Shown here one piece after another: positions 20,798 through 30,689 of a DNA stretch of 64,000 nt. The position numbers were made by a program, and so were the translations under genes. Numbering within the stretch: position 1 is the stretch's first letter; every line of letters starts with the position of its first letter. Origin of the DNA: Galeruca laticollis. Its lineage: Eukaryota > Arthropoda > Insecta > Coleoptera > Chrysomelidae. The notes under the pieces were generated by a model that was given only the letters and a program-made list of their open reading frames with translations, was not told the origin of the DNA and did no database searches. The stretch covers positions 308,473,484-308,537,483 of the forward strand of contig OY998175.1 in the NCBI GenBank assembly GCA_963921935.1, given 5' to 3'.

Positions 20798-21811
20798 CAG
20801 GGTGTCCCAAATTGGTGTGTTTTGCAGGGTATCTCGTAAACTAAAAGAGATAGAAGAAAAGCAGTTATGATGTTAGGACTTCTTTTTTTGTTAAAGTAAC
20901 GATAGCCTAATTAAATCTTTAGTAACTCCCTGCAGTTGGAAGATACAGGGCGATTATTGAAAACTGTCGAAAACTACAAAGTACTTCTTAATTAAGGAAA
21001 ATATAAAAAAACGTTATAAAAACTTTCGATAGATATTATATTAAAGAGTTCAGTGGCGCACAGAATTTTTTTGTTAGGGGGCTCGCTAAAGAAATATAAT
21101 GCAAACTTATGTTTTTTTAAATGGGACACCCTGTATATTTTGACGTTTTTCTTTTCCTTTTTTAATTCCCATTCACCTGATATGACATATTATATATCCA
21201 TTTTCAATGGTTGGAGCTACAGTGCAAATAAACCATTTATGGATGTTATCAGGTGAAACACACTTAAAAAATTGAACACTCCGTAATGAAATTTAACATT
21301 TGATTATAAGGATACTGATGGGTGATAATTTTATTTATCAAAATTATAATTAATAAAAAATAAAACCATATTAAAAAAATAAAAACAATAAACTTATGAA
21401 ACAAGAAATATTGTAACAACTAATCTACCTATAACTAATTTTATTAGAATGTAAAAATTACATTAAATGTTCAAAATGTCCTCCGTTTTCATTGATTAAA
21501 AAGTTTTTCGTTTAAATAATCTTCAACCAATTCAGCATTACCAAAAATAAAATCAGTGAACAGTGAAACAAAGTTGGTAAATATAGCTGATTATTGATTT
21601 TAAGTACCTATATTATTATTTTGAAATTATTGAATCCGTTTGTTGGTAAATAACATCACGAAATAAGATGTCTGTATTTTTTTACCGATTTTACTTTTAT
21701 TTCTAATTATGTTTAACCCCATATGTTGTTATATTTTAGTTTGTTTACCTCAATTGACGTGATTGTTATATCTGATAAGAATGTTCATTTCATCAAGTAG
21801 GCTTTGGTCCA
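20798..21811 (+). repeat. Left 1-kb inverted arm of the inner element
   Basis: It is closely similar to the reverse complement of 23070-24089. It includes a sequence reading (minus strand) NGGHFEHLM at about 21470, the C-terminal end of a DUF4817 transposase, joined directly to an internal fragment: proof that the arm is itself a deleted element. Confidence 0.85.
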
Positions 21812-22178
21812 CAGAATTTTTTTGTTAGGGGGCTCGCTAAGGAAATATAATGCAAACTTATGTTTTTTTAATTGGGACACCCTGTATATTTTGACGTTTT
21901 TCGTTTCCTTTTTCAATTCTCATTTACCTGATATGACATATTATATATCCATTTTCAATGGTTGGAGCTACAGTGCAAATAAACCATTTATGGATGTTAT
22001 CAGATGAAACACACTTAAAAAATTGAACACTCAGTAATGAAATTCAACATTTGATTATAAGGATACTGATGGGTGACAATTTTATTTATCAAAATTATAA
22101 TTAATAAAAAATAAAACCATATTAAAAAAAATAAAAACAATAAACTTTTGAAACAACAAGAAATATTGTAACAACTAG
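21812..22178 (+). repeat. Third copy of the terminal-region repeat
   Basis: This 367-bp block (starting ACAGAATTTTTTTGTTAGGG) repeats 21059-21422 in direct orientation and 23455-23823 in inverted orientation. It joins the end of the transposase reading frame directly, after the SPEVNP motif, so it marks the breakpoint where the transposase C-terminus was lost. Confidence 0.85.
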
Positions 22179-23040
22179 GATTTACTTCCGGAGAACGAGG
22201 GGGCCACCTAACCGGTCCATAAGTACCAATCCAGCGATTAGGAAATTTTTCGTTTAAATAATCTCCAATGAATAGAGCATTATGGGCAGGTGCTCCATCT
22301 TGTTGGAACCAAAATGTGTCCCTATCAGCCAACACTTCCTCTTCCAAAAGTTGGTGTAAGTTTATTTCCAAGATACCATCAAATATATGATAAACTAATT
22401 TATTATGTTTGACAAAACAACTAACGTTAAAGCCGAATCTGCCTTGTCTCCTGATCCCCTGAACTAAGTGTGGATTTGAGTCGTTTCAATATAGTTCATT
22501 ATGTCTGTTAAATATTCCTGCACTGCTTATGCGAGCTTCATCGCTAAATATTACCTTTGAATAAAAATTTGGATGTTCATTACATTTTCCTATATACCAC
22601 TGTGCAAATTGTGTTCTTCTCAAAAAATCGTTTGGGTATAATTTTTGACGGACGGATGTCCGGTAAAGCCTAAATTTATATTTCTTTAAAATCCGTCCTG
22701 CAGTAGTTTTTGGAACACCTATTTCATTTTCAATTTGACGTAGAGAAGATTCATGATGTGCTTGGATATATCCCAACGTATTTACCTCTCTTTCTTCATG
22801 ATTCTTTTCGTACTTACGCCGTGGTTTCACAAAACATCCATACTCGATTAAATTTGAATCGAGTTTTTTAAAAATTCTCTTGTCAGGTTGCCTTCTTTCT
22901 GGATATCGTTGAAAATATAATTCAGACGCATCAATAACATTCTTTTGACATTCAATATATGCCACAAGCATATCATATTTTTCAAAATTCATGTTGTTGA
23001 CAAGACTGCACGTCGTAAAATTAATTCTGACAGGTAACAC
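22178..23040 (-). pseudogene. DD41D transposase of the inner element, one stop, C-terminus lost
   Basis: The N-terminal DUF4817 helix-turn-helix shows YIECQKNVIDASELYFQRYP; the linker shows IGVPKTTAGRILKKYKF. The catalytic domain has VIFSDEARISSAGIFNRHN, QQDGAPAHNALF and RWIGTYGPVRWPPRSPE. A TGA at about 22484-22486 replaces the Trp that normally follows the NxHNxxY block. The frame then continues to SPEVNP, where the repeat at 21812-22178 begins. The third catalytic residue and the C-terminal NGxHFEHL are therefore missing. Confidence 0.88.
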
Positions 23041-23069
23041 AGGATTTGTTTTATTTTCAATGGTAAGAG

Positions 23070-24089
23070 GACCAAAGCCTACTTGATGAAATGAACATTC
23101 TTATAAGATATAACAATCACGTCAATTGAGGTAAACAAACTAAAATATAACAACATATCGGGTTAAACATAATTAGAAATAAAAGTAAAATCGGTAAAAA
23201 AATACAGACATCTTATTTCGTGATGTTATTTACCAAAAAACGGATTCAATAATTTCAAAATAATAATATAGGTACTTAAAATCAATAATCAGCTATATTT
23301 ACCAACTTTGTTTCACTGTTCACTGATTTTATTTTTGGTAATGCTGAATTGGTTGAAGATTATTTAAACGAAAAATTTTTTAATCAATGAAAACGGAGGA
23401 CATTTTGAACATTTAATGTAATTTTTACATTCTAATAAAATTAGTTATAGGTAGATTAGTTGTTACAATATTTCTTGTTGTTTCATAAGTTTATTGTTTT
23501 TATTTTTTTAATCTGGTTTTATTTTTTATTAATTATAACTTTGATAAATAAAATTGTCGCCCATCAGTATCCTTATAATCAAATGTTAAATTTCATTACT
23601 GAGTGTTCAATTTTTTAAGTGTGTTTCACCTGATAACATCCATAAATGGTTTATTTGCACTTTAGCTCCAACCATTGAAAATGGATATATAATATGTCAT
23701 ATCAGGTGAATGAGAATTAAAAAAGAAAACGAAAAACGTCAAAATATACAGGGTGTCCCATTTAAAAAAACATAAGTTTGCATTATATTTCCTTAGTGAG
23801 CCCCCTAACAAGAAAATTCTGTGCGCCACTGAACTCTTTAATATTATATCTATCGAAAGTTTTTATAACGTTTTTTTATATTTTTCTTAATTAAGAAGTT
23901 ATAGTACTTTGTAGTTTTCGACAGTTTTCAATAATCGCCCTGTATCTTCCAACTGCAGGGAGTTACTAAAGATTTAATTAGGCTATTGTTACTTTAACAA
24001 AAAAAGAAGTCATAACATCTAACTGCTTTTCTTCTATCTCTTTTAGTTTACGAGATACCCTGCAAAACACACCAATTTGGGACACCCTG
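23070..24089 (-). repeat. Right 1-kb inverted arm of the inner element
   Basis: Reverse-complement partner of 20798-21811, with scattered substitutions and short indels. It begins (inner side) at AAGCCTACTTGATGAAATGA and ends at the TIR and TA at 24090-24091. Confidence 0.85.
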
Positions 24090-24419
24090 TACACAGGGTG
24101 TTGACCAAAAAGAAATTTCATCCATACACATTAAAAATAGCACATCAACTTTCAGATGACGACCAAAGGCTGCAATTCTATGAAAATATGTCCACTAAAA
24201 TTCTCCAACAGCCAGACTATGTAAGGGCAATTTGTTTTAGTGACGAAAGTAGTTTCTTTCTTAATGGATATGTTAATACTCGAAATGTAAGGGATTGGAG
24301 TGACATAAATCGTCTCATGTTTCGTGAAAAACATACACAGTTCCCATTAAAAGTGTATGTCCGGGCACGTATTTTGGGAAATCACATAGTCAAGCAATTT
24401 TTTAACTCTAAAACTAATC

Positions 24420-25792
24420 TTATACTAATCTTAAATTACAGCCTTTTTGCAGCAACTTTATTGCAGGCAATATACATTGCATGCAAAATTAAAAACTAAT
24501 CTTACATTTCTTGCAAATTTCCAAGATTTTTTGGATAATTGAAATGATCAAATTAATTTTAAGGATGGAATGTAAAAACAAATTTAAACCTACAAAAAAG
24601 GTGGAAATTCGCTTTAAAAATTAATACAGAAAAAACGAAAATTTAACTTCTGGCAATAAACTACAAATGCTGTTCTTGCTACGTATGAAAAAGGCGCATT
24701 GAAAACAGGAGGAATAGATCTTGTTGGAACAAACCATGATTAAATAAAACAATGGGAAACTTAAAAACTACAAACGAATTTAAAGATTGTAATGACTTGA
24801 AAATCTTTAAAAACTACCTGAAAATGGATGAACCTACATTCAATAAGTTGTTAGAAAAAATTGAGCATAGAATAAGGAAAACTGACATTCGGCCATTATA
24901 CAGAATGAACAACACAATAATTATGTTGTCAAAATCTAAAATCGCTAAAAATACCTCAAGTTGCGCGGAAATAACCTTGAAAAATAGAAACATTTCTATA
25001 TTTTTCAAGCCTGAAAGTTGCAGTGAAAATGGGCCGAAACGCATGCGCAATTATTATTCAACAAAGGCCAGCAATTAAATTGCTAGCAATTTCGTTAAAA
25101 AAGCTGTAATGTAAAGATTAGTTTTACATTACAGCCTTTTTAAAGAAATTGCTAGCAATTAAATTGCTGGCCTTTGTTGAATAATAATGGCGCATGCGTT
25201 TCGGCCCATTTTCACTGCAACTTTCAGGCTTGAAAAATATAGAAATGGTTCTAATTTTCAAGGTTATTTACGCGCAACTTTACGTATGTATAGTGATTTT
25301 AGATTTTGACAACATAATTATTGTGTTGGTCCAATATCAGTTTTCTTTAGTCGATGCTCAATTTTTTCTAACAACTTATCGAATGCTCATCCAATCTCGC
25401 GTACCTAGCTTCTCAAGTCACTACAATCTTTGAATTCGTTTGTAAGTTTCCCATTGTTTTATTTAACCATGGTTTGTTCCAACAAGATCTATTCCTCCTG
25501 TTTTCAATACGCCTTTTTATATAATTAGCAAGAACAGCATTTGTAGTGATTGCCAGAAGAAAAATTTATGGTTTTTCAGTATTATTTTCAAAGAGAGTTT
25601 CCACCTTTTTTTGTAGGTTTAAATTTATTTTTACATTCCAACCATAAAATTAATGTGATAATAATGTCCGATTGTCAAAAAATCTTGGAAATTTGCTACA
25701 AATAGGTTCAAATGTAAGAAGACTAGTTGCATGCAATTTATATTGCCTGCAATAAAGTTGTTGAAAAAAGGCTGTAATGTAAGATTAGTATA
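24420..25792. mobile_element. Foldback element, nearly all palindrome, Harbinger-derived
   Basis: Two arms of roughly 680 bp are inverted copies with the centre near 25105-25115 (GCTGTAATGTAAAGATTAG... TTTTACATTACAGC). The ends share TATACTAATCTTA and ATTACAGCCTTTTT. The left arm codes in part for a PIF/Harbinger-like N-terminus (KNYLKMDEPTFNKLLEKIEH, 24810-24870). It sits in the outer transposase; joining FFNSKT to NLTGML across it restores the frame with AAT left at the junction. Confidence 0.85.
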
Positions 25793-25985
25793 ATTTAACC
25801 GGTATGTTAGAAAACGCAATTGAAACGTTAATTCTTCAAATTCTGGAAGGCAATCCAGATGAATTTGGTAACTTGGAAATAACGTTCCAAGAAGATGGTG
25901 CTCCTGCACACTATTACTTTGCAGTAAAACGTTATTTAAATGAGGCATAGATGGATTGTATGACGCGGTTCAATAGAATGGCCAG

Positions 25986-26307
25986 TAGAGTATGGGGGCG
26001 TTTGGCCTGGGAACTTTTTGTTGAGCGTGGGAACTTTTTGTGACGTCACATGACCACGCTTCTTCTAAATCATTGCATAACCCCCGTAGACGCAAAGAGC
26101 GACCCCCAAAAATTTCCGGGCCACCCGTAGCCGCAAACTGATACACCCCGGGCCAAACCCCCATCCCCCGTAGACGCTACCCTTCTCTCTTCGCTCACCC
26201 CCCCTGGGCCTCCCTTGGCCCGGGCCAAACCCCCATCCCCCGTAGCCGCGTTGGCCCGGGCCCCCAAGGTCAAAAAGTTCCCAGGCTCAACCGTCCCTAT
26301 ATCTACT
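25986..26307. mobile_element. GC-rich 322-bp MITE with 8-bp target duplication (hAT-like)
   Basis: It is flanked by ATGGCCAG at 25978-25985 and 26308-26315. The ends are imperfect inverted repeats sharing GCCTGGGAACTTTTTG. Base composition is very GC-rich against an AT-rich background. CCCCCGTAGACGC-like units occur four times inside. With the insert removed the outer transposase reads IEWPDRSPDLTPLE without a gap. The 8-bp duplication and TAG-type ends suggest hAT. Confidence 0.9.
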
Positions 26308-26870
26308 ATGGCCAGATCGGTCACCGGATCTAACACCTTTAGAATTTTTTGTGGGAATACCTTAAACCTAAAGTTTACGCTACATCTCATGACAGTAATG
26401 AAGTTTTAAAACAACGAATTGTTGAAGAATGTAGGGCAATTTCCCCTGGCACATTTTATCGAGTCAGACAAGAGTTTAATAATAGGATGTTTTACTGCCA
26501 GGAAGTAGATAGAGCATATTTTGAAAAATTATTACAAGAACTTGTTCTTAAATATTTATTAATTAAAAGCAAAACCCAAATTTTAGTGTTTATTTATTTT
26601 AACCATCAAAAATATCTTAAATCCAAAAAAATTAGAATGATTGAATATGTATTCTAAATACCTTTCAAAAGAGGCGTCACATGACATAAGGTCCCATTCA
26701 ATATTATTGGTTTCAATTGCCTGGTGACGTCACCGATGTCTATTACGTCTTCTGTTACCACTAGTAAAGAAGCTTACAATAGACCAATTTCACGCTCCAT
26801 ATTTCATCAGTATAAGTAGCACCGTTCAAAATAAAAGAGGGGGGAAGGGACTTTTAATAAGCATTCTTAC

Positions 26871-28497
26871 GGGTCTATTCTGTATATAAGTGGCAGTCAA
26901 GCAACTCTATAGCAACTGACTGACAAGCAACTCTAGATAGTAACTTTTTAACCACTTTCAATAAAATTGATATTCTGGTGACTACTAGTAGTTAAGAAGA
27001 ATGATTAGTCACTTTTATGGTGTAAACCGACTTTACTTTTCCACTAACAAGTCTGACAACTGAGAAAAGTGAGATCGTTAGAAGAATATTTTGTTATTAG
27101 TGGGGTTGTTTTGTGTTGTTAATCAGGCTATCGGTGACCGGAGGGTGTTATTTGTTTTATACGTAAATATTTTATTACTTATTACAAAACATGGAGACCC
27201 TGGAAGTAGAAACCGTAGGGGTAGGGAACAAAAGAAGTCAAAAATTACTCACAACAAAATGTCATGGTTGACTTTGTTAGCAAAGATTAAAAATGCAGAT
27301 CGGAGGAGATAATTTAACAGCGTGGCAAACATTGTCCAATAAATTGAATGAGATGCATGGAGCTATAAAAACTGCTGAACAATGGAGAAGAGAAGTAGTC
27401 TTTTTGTGTAGATTTGAAATTTACTTACTGAACATTTTTGATTAGGTGTATTTATGGGTAGTCAAGTTAAAAATAATTTTTCCGCCTACCTCTATCCAAA
27501 GTATACATTTCCTGGCCTCATTGTATGGAGCAAAGTCGGACTTTTTCTCCCTAGGGAGGAAAAGTACTTTTCCTCTCTAGGGAGGAAAAGTAAAAGTGAC
27601 GTCATAATACGTTATCAATGAAATAATTTTTGCAATTCCGAGACTAAAGTGGTCACTTTAGTCTCACATGTTAGAAACTATGTTAGACCCAAGGGATCAT
27701 ATAAAGGGACAGTTAAAATCACAGGGGATTTTAAGTACAAATAAAAACGTACACCCCCGATGCCTAGCCAAGCATTTTAGAAGTCCGTCTTCGATGCCCA
27801 GCCAAGCATTTTAGAAGTTTTGTAAAAGTTCATCCTAAGTAGTATTTATTAATTTTGTTTGTTAGTTTCATAAATAAGTTATTGAAAATGTCTTGTTATT
27901 TGAGGGAGACGGAAAAATCATATGTATAACATGGGTGTAAAGTGCCTTTTCCTCCCTCGAATGATTACTAAACTTCATCCTCGGGAGGAAAAGTAGCACT
28001 TTCCTCCCTTGTTATACAAATAGCTATTCTTTTGCAGTCGTTCATAGAATATGGAAATCAAAATAAAACAAAAAAAGGCAAGAGACATTTCCATTTCGCA
28101 GACCAAAACTGGAGGAGATCCAGGAGTGCTTCCAGAGCTAACAGTTATGGAATTGAGACTTATAGGAGCATGTGGAATGAAATATAAGATTTTATTCTTT
28201 ATTTACAATGTTTAGTATATTTTTATACATACCCATTGTGTATTTCATTAATTACATGATCTTAAAAAATGTTCATTCCACGGATCCGTCTTCCTACCAC
28301 CACACTTCTAGTTTTCTCTGACAGTTGCTAACGTTAACAACCACAGGAGTTGTGGTTGCTCAGAAACAACTATAAATTAACTTTCGTAACTACTGGTTGC
28401 CTCTACAGAATACCAATTGAAGACAAGTGGCAACCTAACCACTGACCTTGTTCTAAGCCACTTGCTCAGTAGCAACTTTGCGATACAGAATAGGGCC
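26871..28497. mobile_element. Harbinger derivative without transposase
   Basis: The terminal inverted repeats are GGGTCTATTCTGTATATAAG on the left and, read from the right, GGCCCTATTCTGTATCGCAA, a style used by Harbinger elements. Inside are remnants of a Myb/SANT-like ORF but no nuclease. The left end abuts the outer DD41D element within three bases. A block of AGGGAGGAAAAGTA-type repeats lies at 27540-28010. Confidence 0.7.
27270..28190 (+). pseudogene. Myb/SANT-like Harbinger ORF1 remnants
   Basis: About 27290-27400 reads GGDNLTAWQTLSNKLNEMHG and then IKTAEQWRR, matching the W..L...LN...G..KT..QW pattern of Myb/SANT-like DNA-binding domains that accompany Harbinger transposases. About 28090-28180 reads TKTGGDPGVLPELTVMELRL, the C-terminal TGG...LT..E block of the same family. 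The two are separated by about 690 bp holding the 27.5-28.0 kb repeat block and are not joined by one frame. Confidence 0.6.
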
Positions 28498-28689
28498 GTC
28501 AGACCTACTGTAAACAAGGAACTATAAGCTATTGTAAATGAAGACATTTTAAACCACCCAGAAACAAAAATTCAGTCAAATTCATTATGTGTGCAAAATA
28601 AATACTTTGGTACTATTGTGTTAGCTAAATATTTTTAAATTATTCCTTTGAAGAAGAACTAGTAAAGATAACTACAGAGTTCACCAAAA

Positions 28690-28925
28690 AGTGAAACTGA
28701 TCAAAAATGGAAAATTACCATGCCCGGTAGGGATAAACAATAAAGTCGGTAAATATCGTACAACAAAATTATATCAATGGATAGCACAACTATTCACAAT
28801 GTACGTATATAAAATGATCCTTCTGTTCCGGAAGAATGGAAATAAGCTTTCGTAACAAATTTATATAAGAAAAGAGACGTAAACAATTGTGACAGTTACA
28901 GGGAACTGTCAGTTACCAGCACGTT
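28690..28925 (+). pseudogene. LINE reverse transcriptase relic
   Basis: The reading SVPEEWK, then (after a stop) TNLYKKRDVNNCDSYREL, matches the PEEWK...LyKKGDxxxCxNYRxI block of RTE-like reverse transcriptases. The segment before it (GINNKVGKYRT) is a decayed GIDGIxxELIK block. Stops and frame changes are present. It is short and has no visible ends. Confidence 0.55.
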
Positions 28926-28972
28926 TAGTATTTATTAGTATCACACCAATATATGAAATAATTTATACTCAC

Positions 28973-29014
28973 ATATGGCATCCACGTTGTAGAATCTCCA
29001 TAACCATATTCCAT
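28973..29014 (-). other. Candidate first coding exon
   Basis: On the minus strand an ATG in fair context opens a 14-codon frame (MEYGYGDSTTWMPY) that ends exactly at a donor CATAT|GTGAGT. Upstream, about 29020-29110 is richer in CG than its surroundings, as a 5' UTR might be. It ends in phase 0. No acceptor partner was found that continues the frame, and the protein is not recognised. Confidence 0.35.
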
Positions 29015-30419
29015 AATCTCAATCACTTTTAAAACCGATCCGCGAAACACACCGAAATCGATACCGAAATTTACGAATCACTTTGCAGATCGCGGCGGTT
29101 GATGCCTACCACATTCATGATCAGTTTCCAAATGCATATATTACATAATTATCCCCATGTACAAACTTATCAATTTACGACGCTAGATCAATTTCTAGCT
29201 ATATAGTACAAATTTTGTATACCAAATCGTTTATTATAAGAAAAAATTAGTTTAACCCAAGAATTTTGTCCTTGTTATTCAAGAAAATTTCAACATATTA
29301 TTCATGAGGTCATTTGAGTGATAATCGCATCTAAAAGTTTCAACTAAATTAGAAATATAACCACTTGATAAAAATTTAGATAATATATTGGATCAATTAA
29401 CGATATTTTTAATTAATTAAAATGCCTCATGCGCTTACTCCCCGAGTCAAAGTCAATTTGAGGTGTCAGGGTCTCAATCTGCCTACTCCCTGATCTCAAA
29501 AGACGGTGTCCTGGAATGACGGGTTGACGAGATATTAGAGTGCCTTCTACTCTATCTCACCAAAACTTTTTGAAAGAGAGAGTAGCTGAAATGAAGAATT
29601 TTTGCGAATTAATTGGAAAGGAGATTTTGTGAAAATTGATAAATTTGTATAAAATATCGATATTCTAGAAAATAATTTCAAAAAGCAAAACTGTCAAGAT
29701 TTTATTTGATTATTCTCTCAAGTATATATGTACGTAATTTTTAATCCTTTATTGTACTTAGGGATAATTATCTCATTTTATCGTATCAGCCATACATATA
29801 TTGTGAAAACACAAGAAAATAGTAAATTTATTAATAAAATATACAAAAATTCATCTGCAAAATGATGAATCTCCCAACTGCTACTTGTCCATTGTACCTA
29901 GGAAAAAATACACAAACTGTGACTACAAGAAATATATGAAGATAAATAATTTCAACAATTTTTGTATTTTATTAACTTTTCCCAAATTTGCAAGTCTTTT
30001 TTGTATCTAGAGTAAATAGTAACTTTGAGCAATATTTAATTGGAATCTAATTAGGGTCATTCGAATTATTTATTTTTGGAATAAAAATTAATAGATAACT
30101 TGAATTATATAGAAAAAGATTTGAATGTATTCTCCACAATATTTCTGTAGATTTTTGAATAATTTAAACAAAGAGAATTGATTTTTAAACGGCCTTAAAA
30201 ATATACCTTCCCTATAACTTGTCCCCCCTGTGCGTTTTGGTTATACAAAAATACGGAATAAATTATTATCTGATCAACCAATAACTTAAATTGTACCCTC
30301 CGTTGAAAATCTTGTATGACCACAAGTGTATATGTATACTATAATAATTGTGAAAAAATTAACTTTACTGTAAAAAAATGTTTTTTCTTTAATTTAACTC
30401 TTTGTCAATTGTCATGAAA
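29015..30419. other. AT-rich region, nothing recognised
   Basis: Long AT-rich stretch with a small GC-richer patch around 29420-29520 (CTTACTCCCCGAGTC, CTGCCTACTCCCTG). No ORF, TIR or tail seen. Confidence 0.5.
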
Positions 30420-30689
30420 TTCCAACTTATTTTTTCAGATAATTAATATTTTAAATGTTTTTGCCGTCGTTCCTGAAAGAAAAATACATATCGTTGTAAC
30501 AAAATGCCTGCGTCTCCTGGAAACAATGAAACCATCAAAATTTTATCATAAAAAATCAAAGCATACCCAATAAATAACAAAAATAAAAATGCATAAATCA
30601 AAATTTTGAACATATGAAATCTCCATTTCCATTTAAAATTTTTCATCTATAAATTGAAATACTTATATACTTGTAGTGTAAGTGTGTAG

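Larger units (their letters stand above)
20798..24089 (-). mobile_element. Inner DD41D transposon with about 1-kb inverted arms, inserted at TA
   Basis: The termini are exact inverted repeats CAGGGTGTCCCAAATTGGTG, flanked by TA at 20796-20797 and 24090-24091. The inverted repeats extend for about 1 kb (20798-21811 with 23070-24089). Each arm contains the remains of a transposase 3' end, so the arms look like internally deleted copies placed head to head around a longer copy. A transposase lies on the minus strand between them. Removing the element and one TA restores the outer transposase frame. Confidence 0.88.
20744..26657 (+). pseudogene. Transposase of the outer element, in four pieces
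   Basis: Piece 1 (to 20797) ends VSHGRV and continues at 24092 as HRVLTKKKFHPY, the usual helix-turn-helix to catalytic linker. Piece 2 holds FSDESSFFLNGYVNTRN (first catalytic Asp). Piece 3 (about 25795-25985) holds TFQEDGAPAH (second Asp), a small deletion near 25950, a stop in the WIxRRG block, and IEWP. Piece 4 (26316 on) reads RSPDLTPLEFF, then after a one-base shift YLKPKVYATSHDS, to a stop at 26657. The third acidic residue is Glu where this family usually has Asp. The N-terminal DNA-binding half is missing or decayed. Confidence 0.85.
20248..26867 (+). mobile_element. Outer Tc1/mariner-type (DD41D-like) transposon carrying three other elements
   Basis: Inverted repeats of about 230 bp lie at 20248-20480 and 26640-26867 (shared blocks AACGGTGCTACTTA and GGGACCTTATG), flanked by TA on each side. 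Between them is a plus-strand transposase of the DUF4817/DDE_3 type. That gene is split by an inner transposon (20798-24089), a foldback element (24420-25792) and a GC-rich MITE (25986-26307). Without these the element would be only about 1.6 kb. Confidence 0.85.

Noticed and set aside
21053..22007. Two similar 67-codon ORFs (21053-21256 and 21804-22007)
   Set aside because: They are not genes: they lie in the repeated terminal block of the DD41D element and start at the block border.
24752..25433. Mirror ORFs on both strands around 24.8-25.4 kb
   Set aside because: They arise from the palindrome; only the Harbinger-like N-terminal motif is meaningful.
26070..26409. ORFs of 64-106 codons on both strands in the GC-rich segment
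   Set aside because: GC-rich DNA has few stops; the segment is a MITE with inverted ends and repeated units, not a gene.
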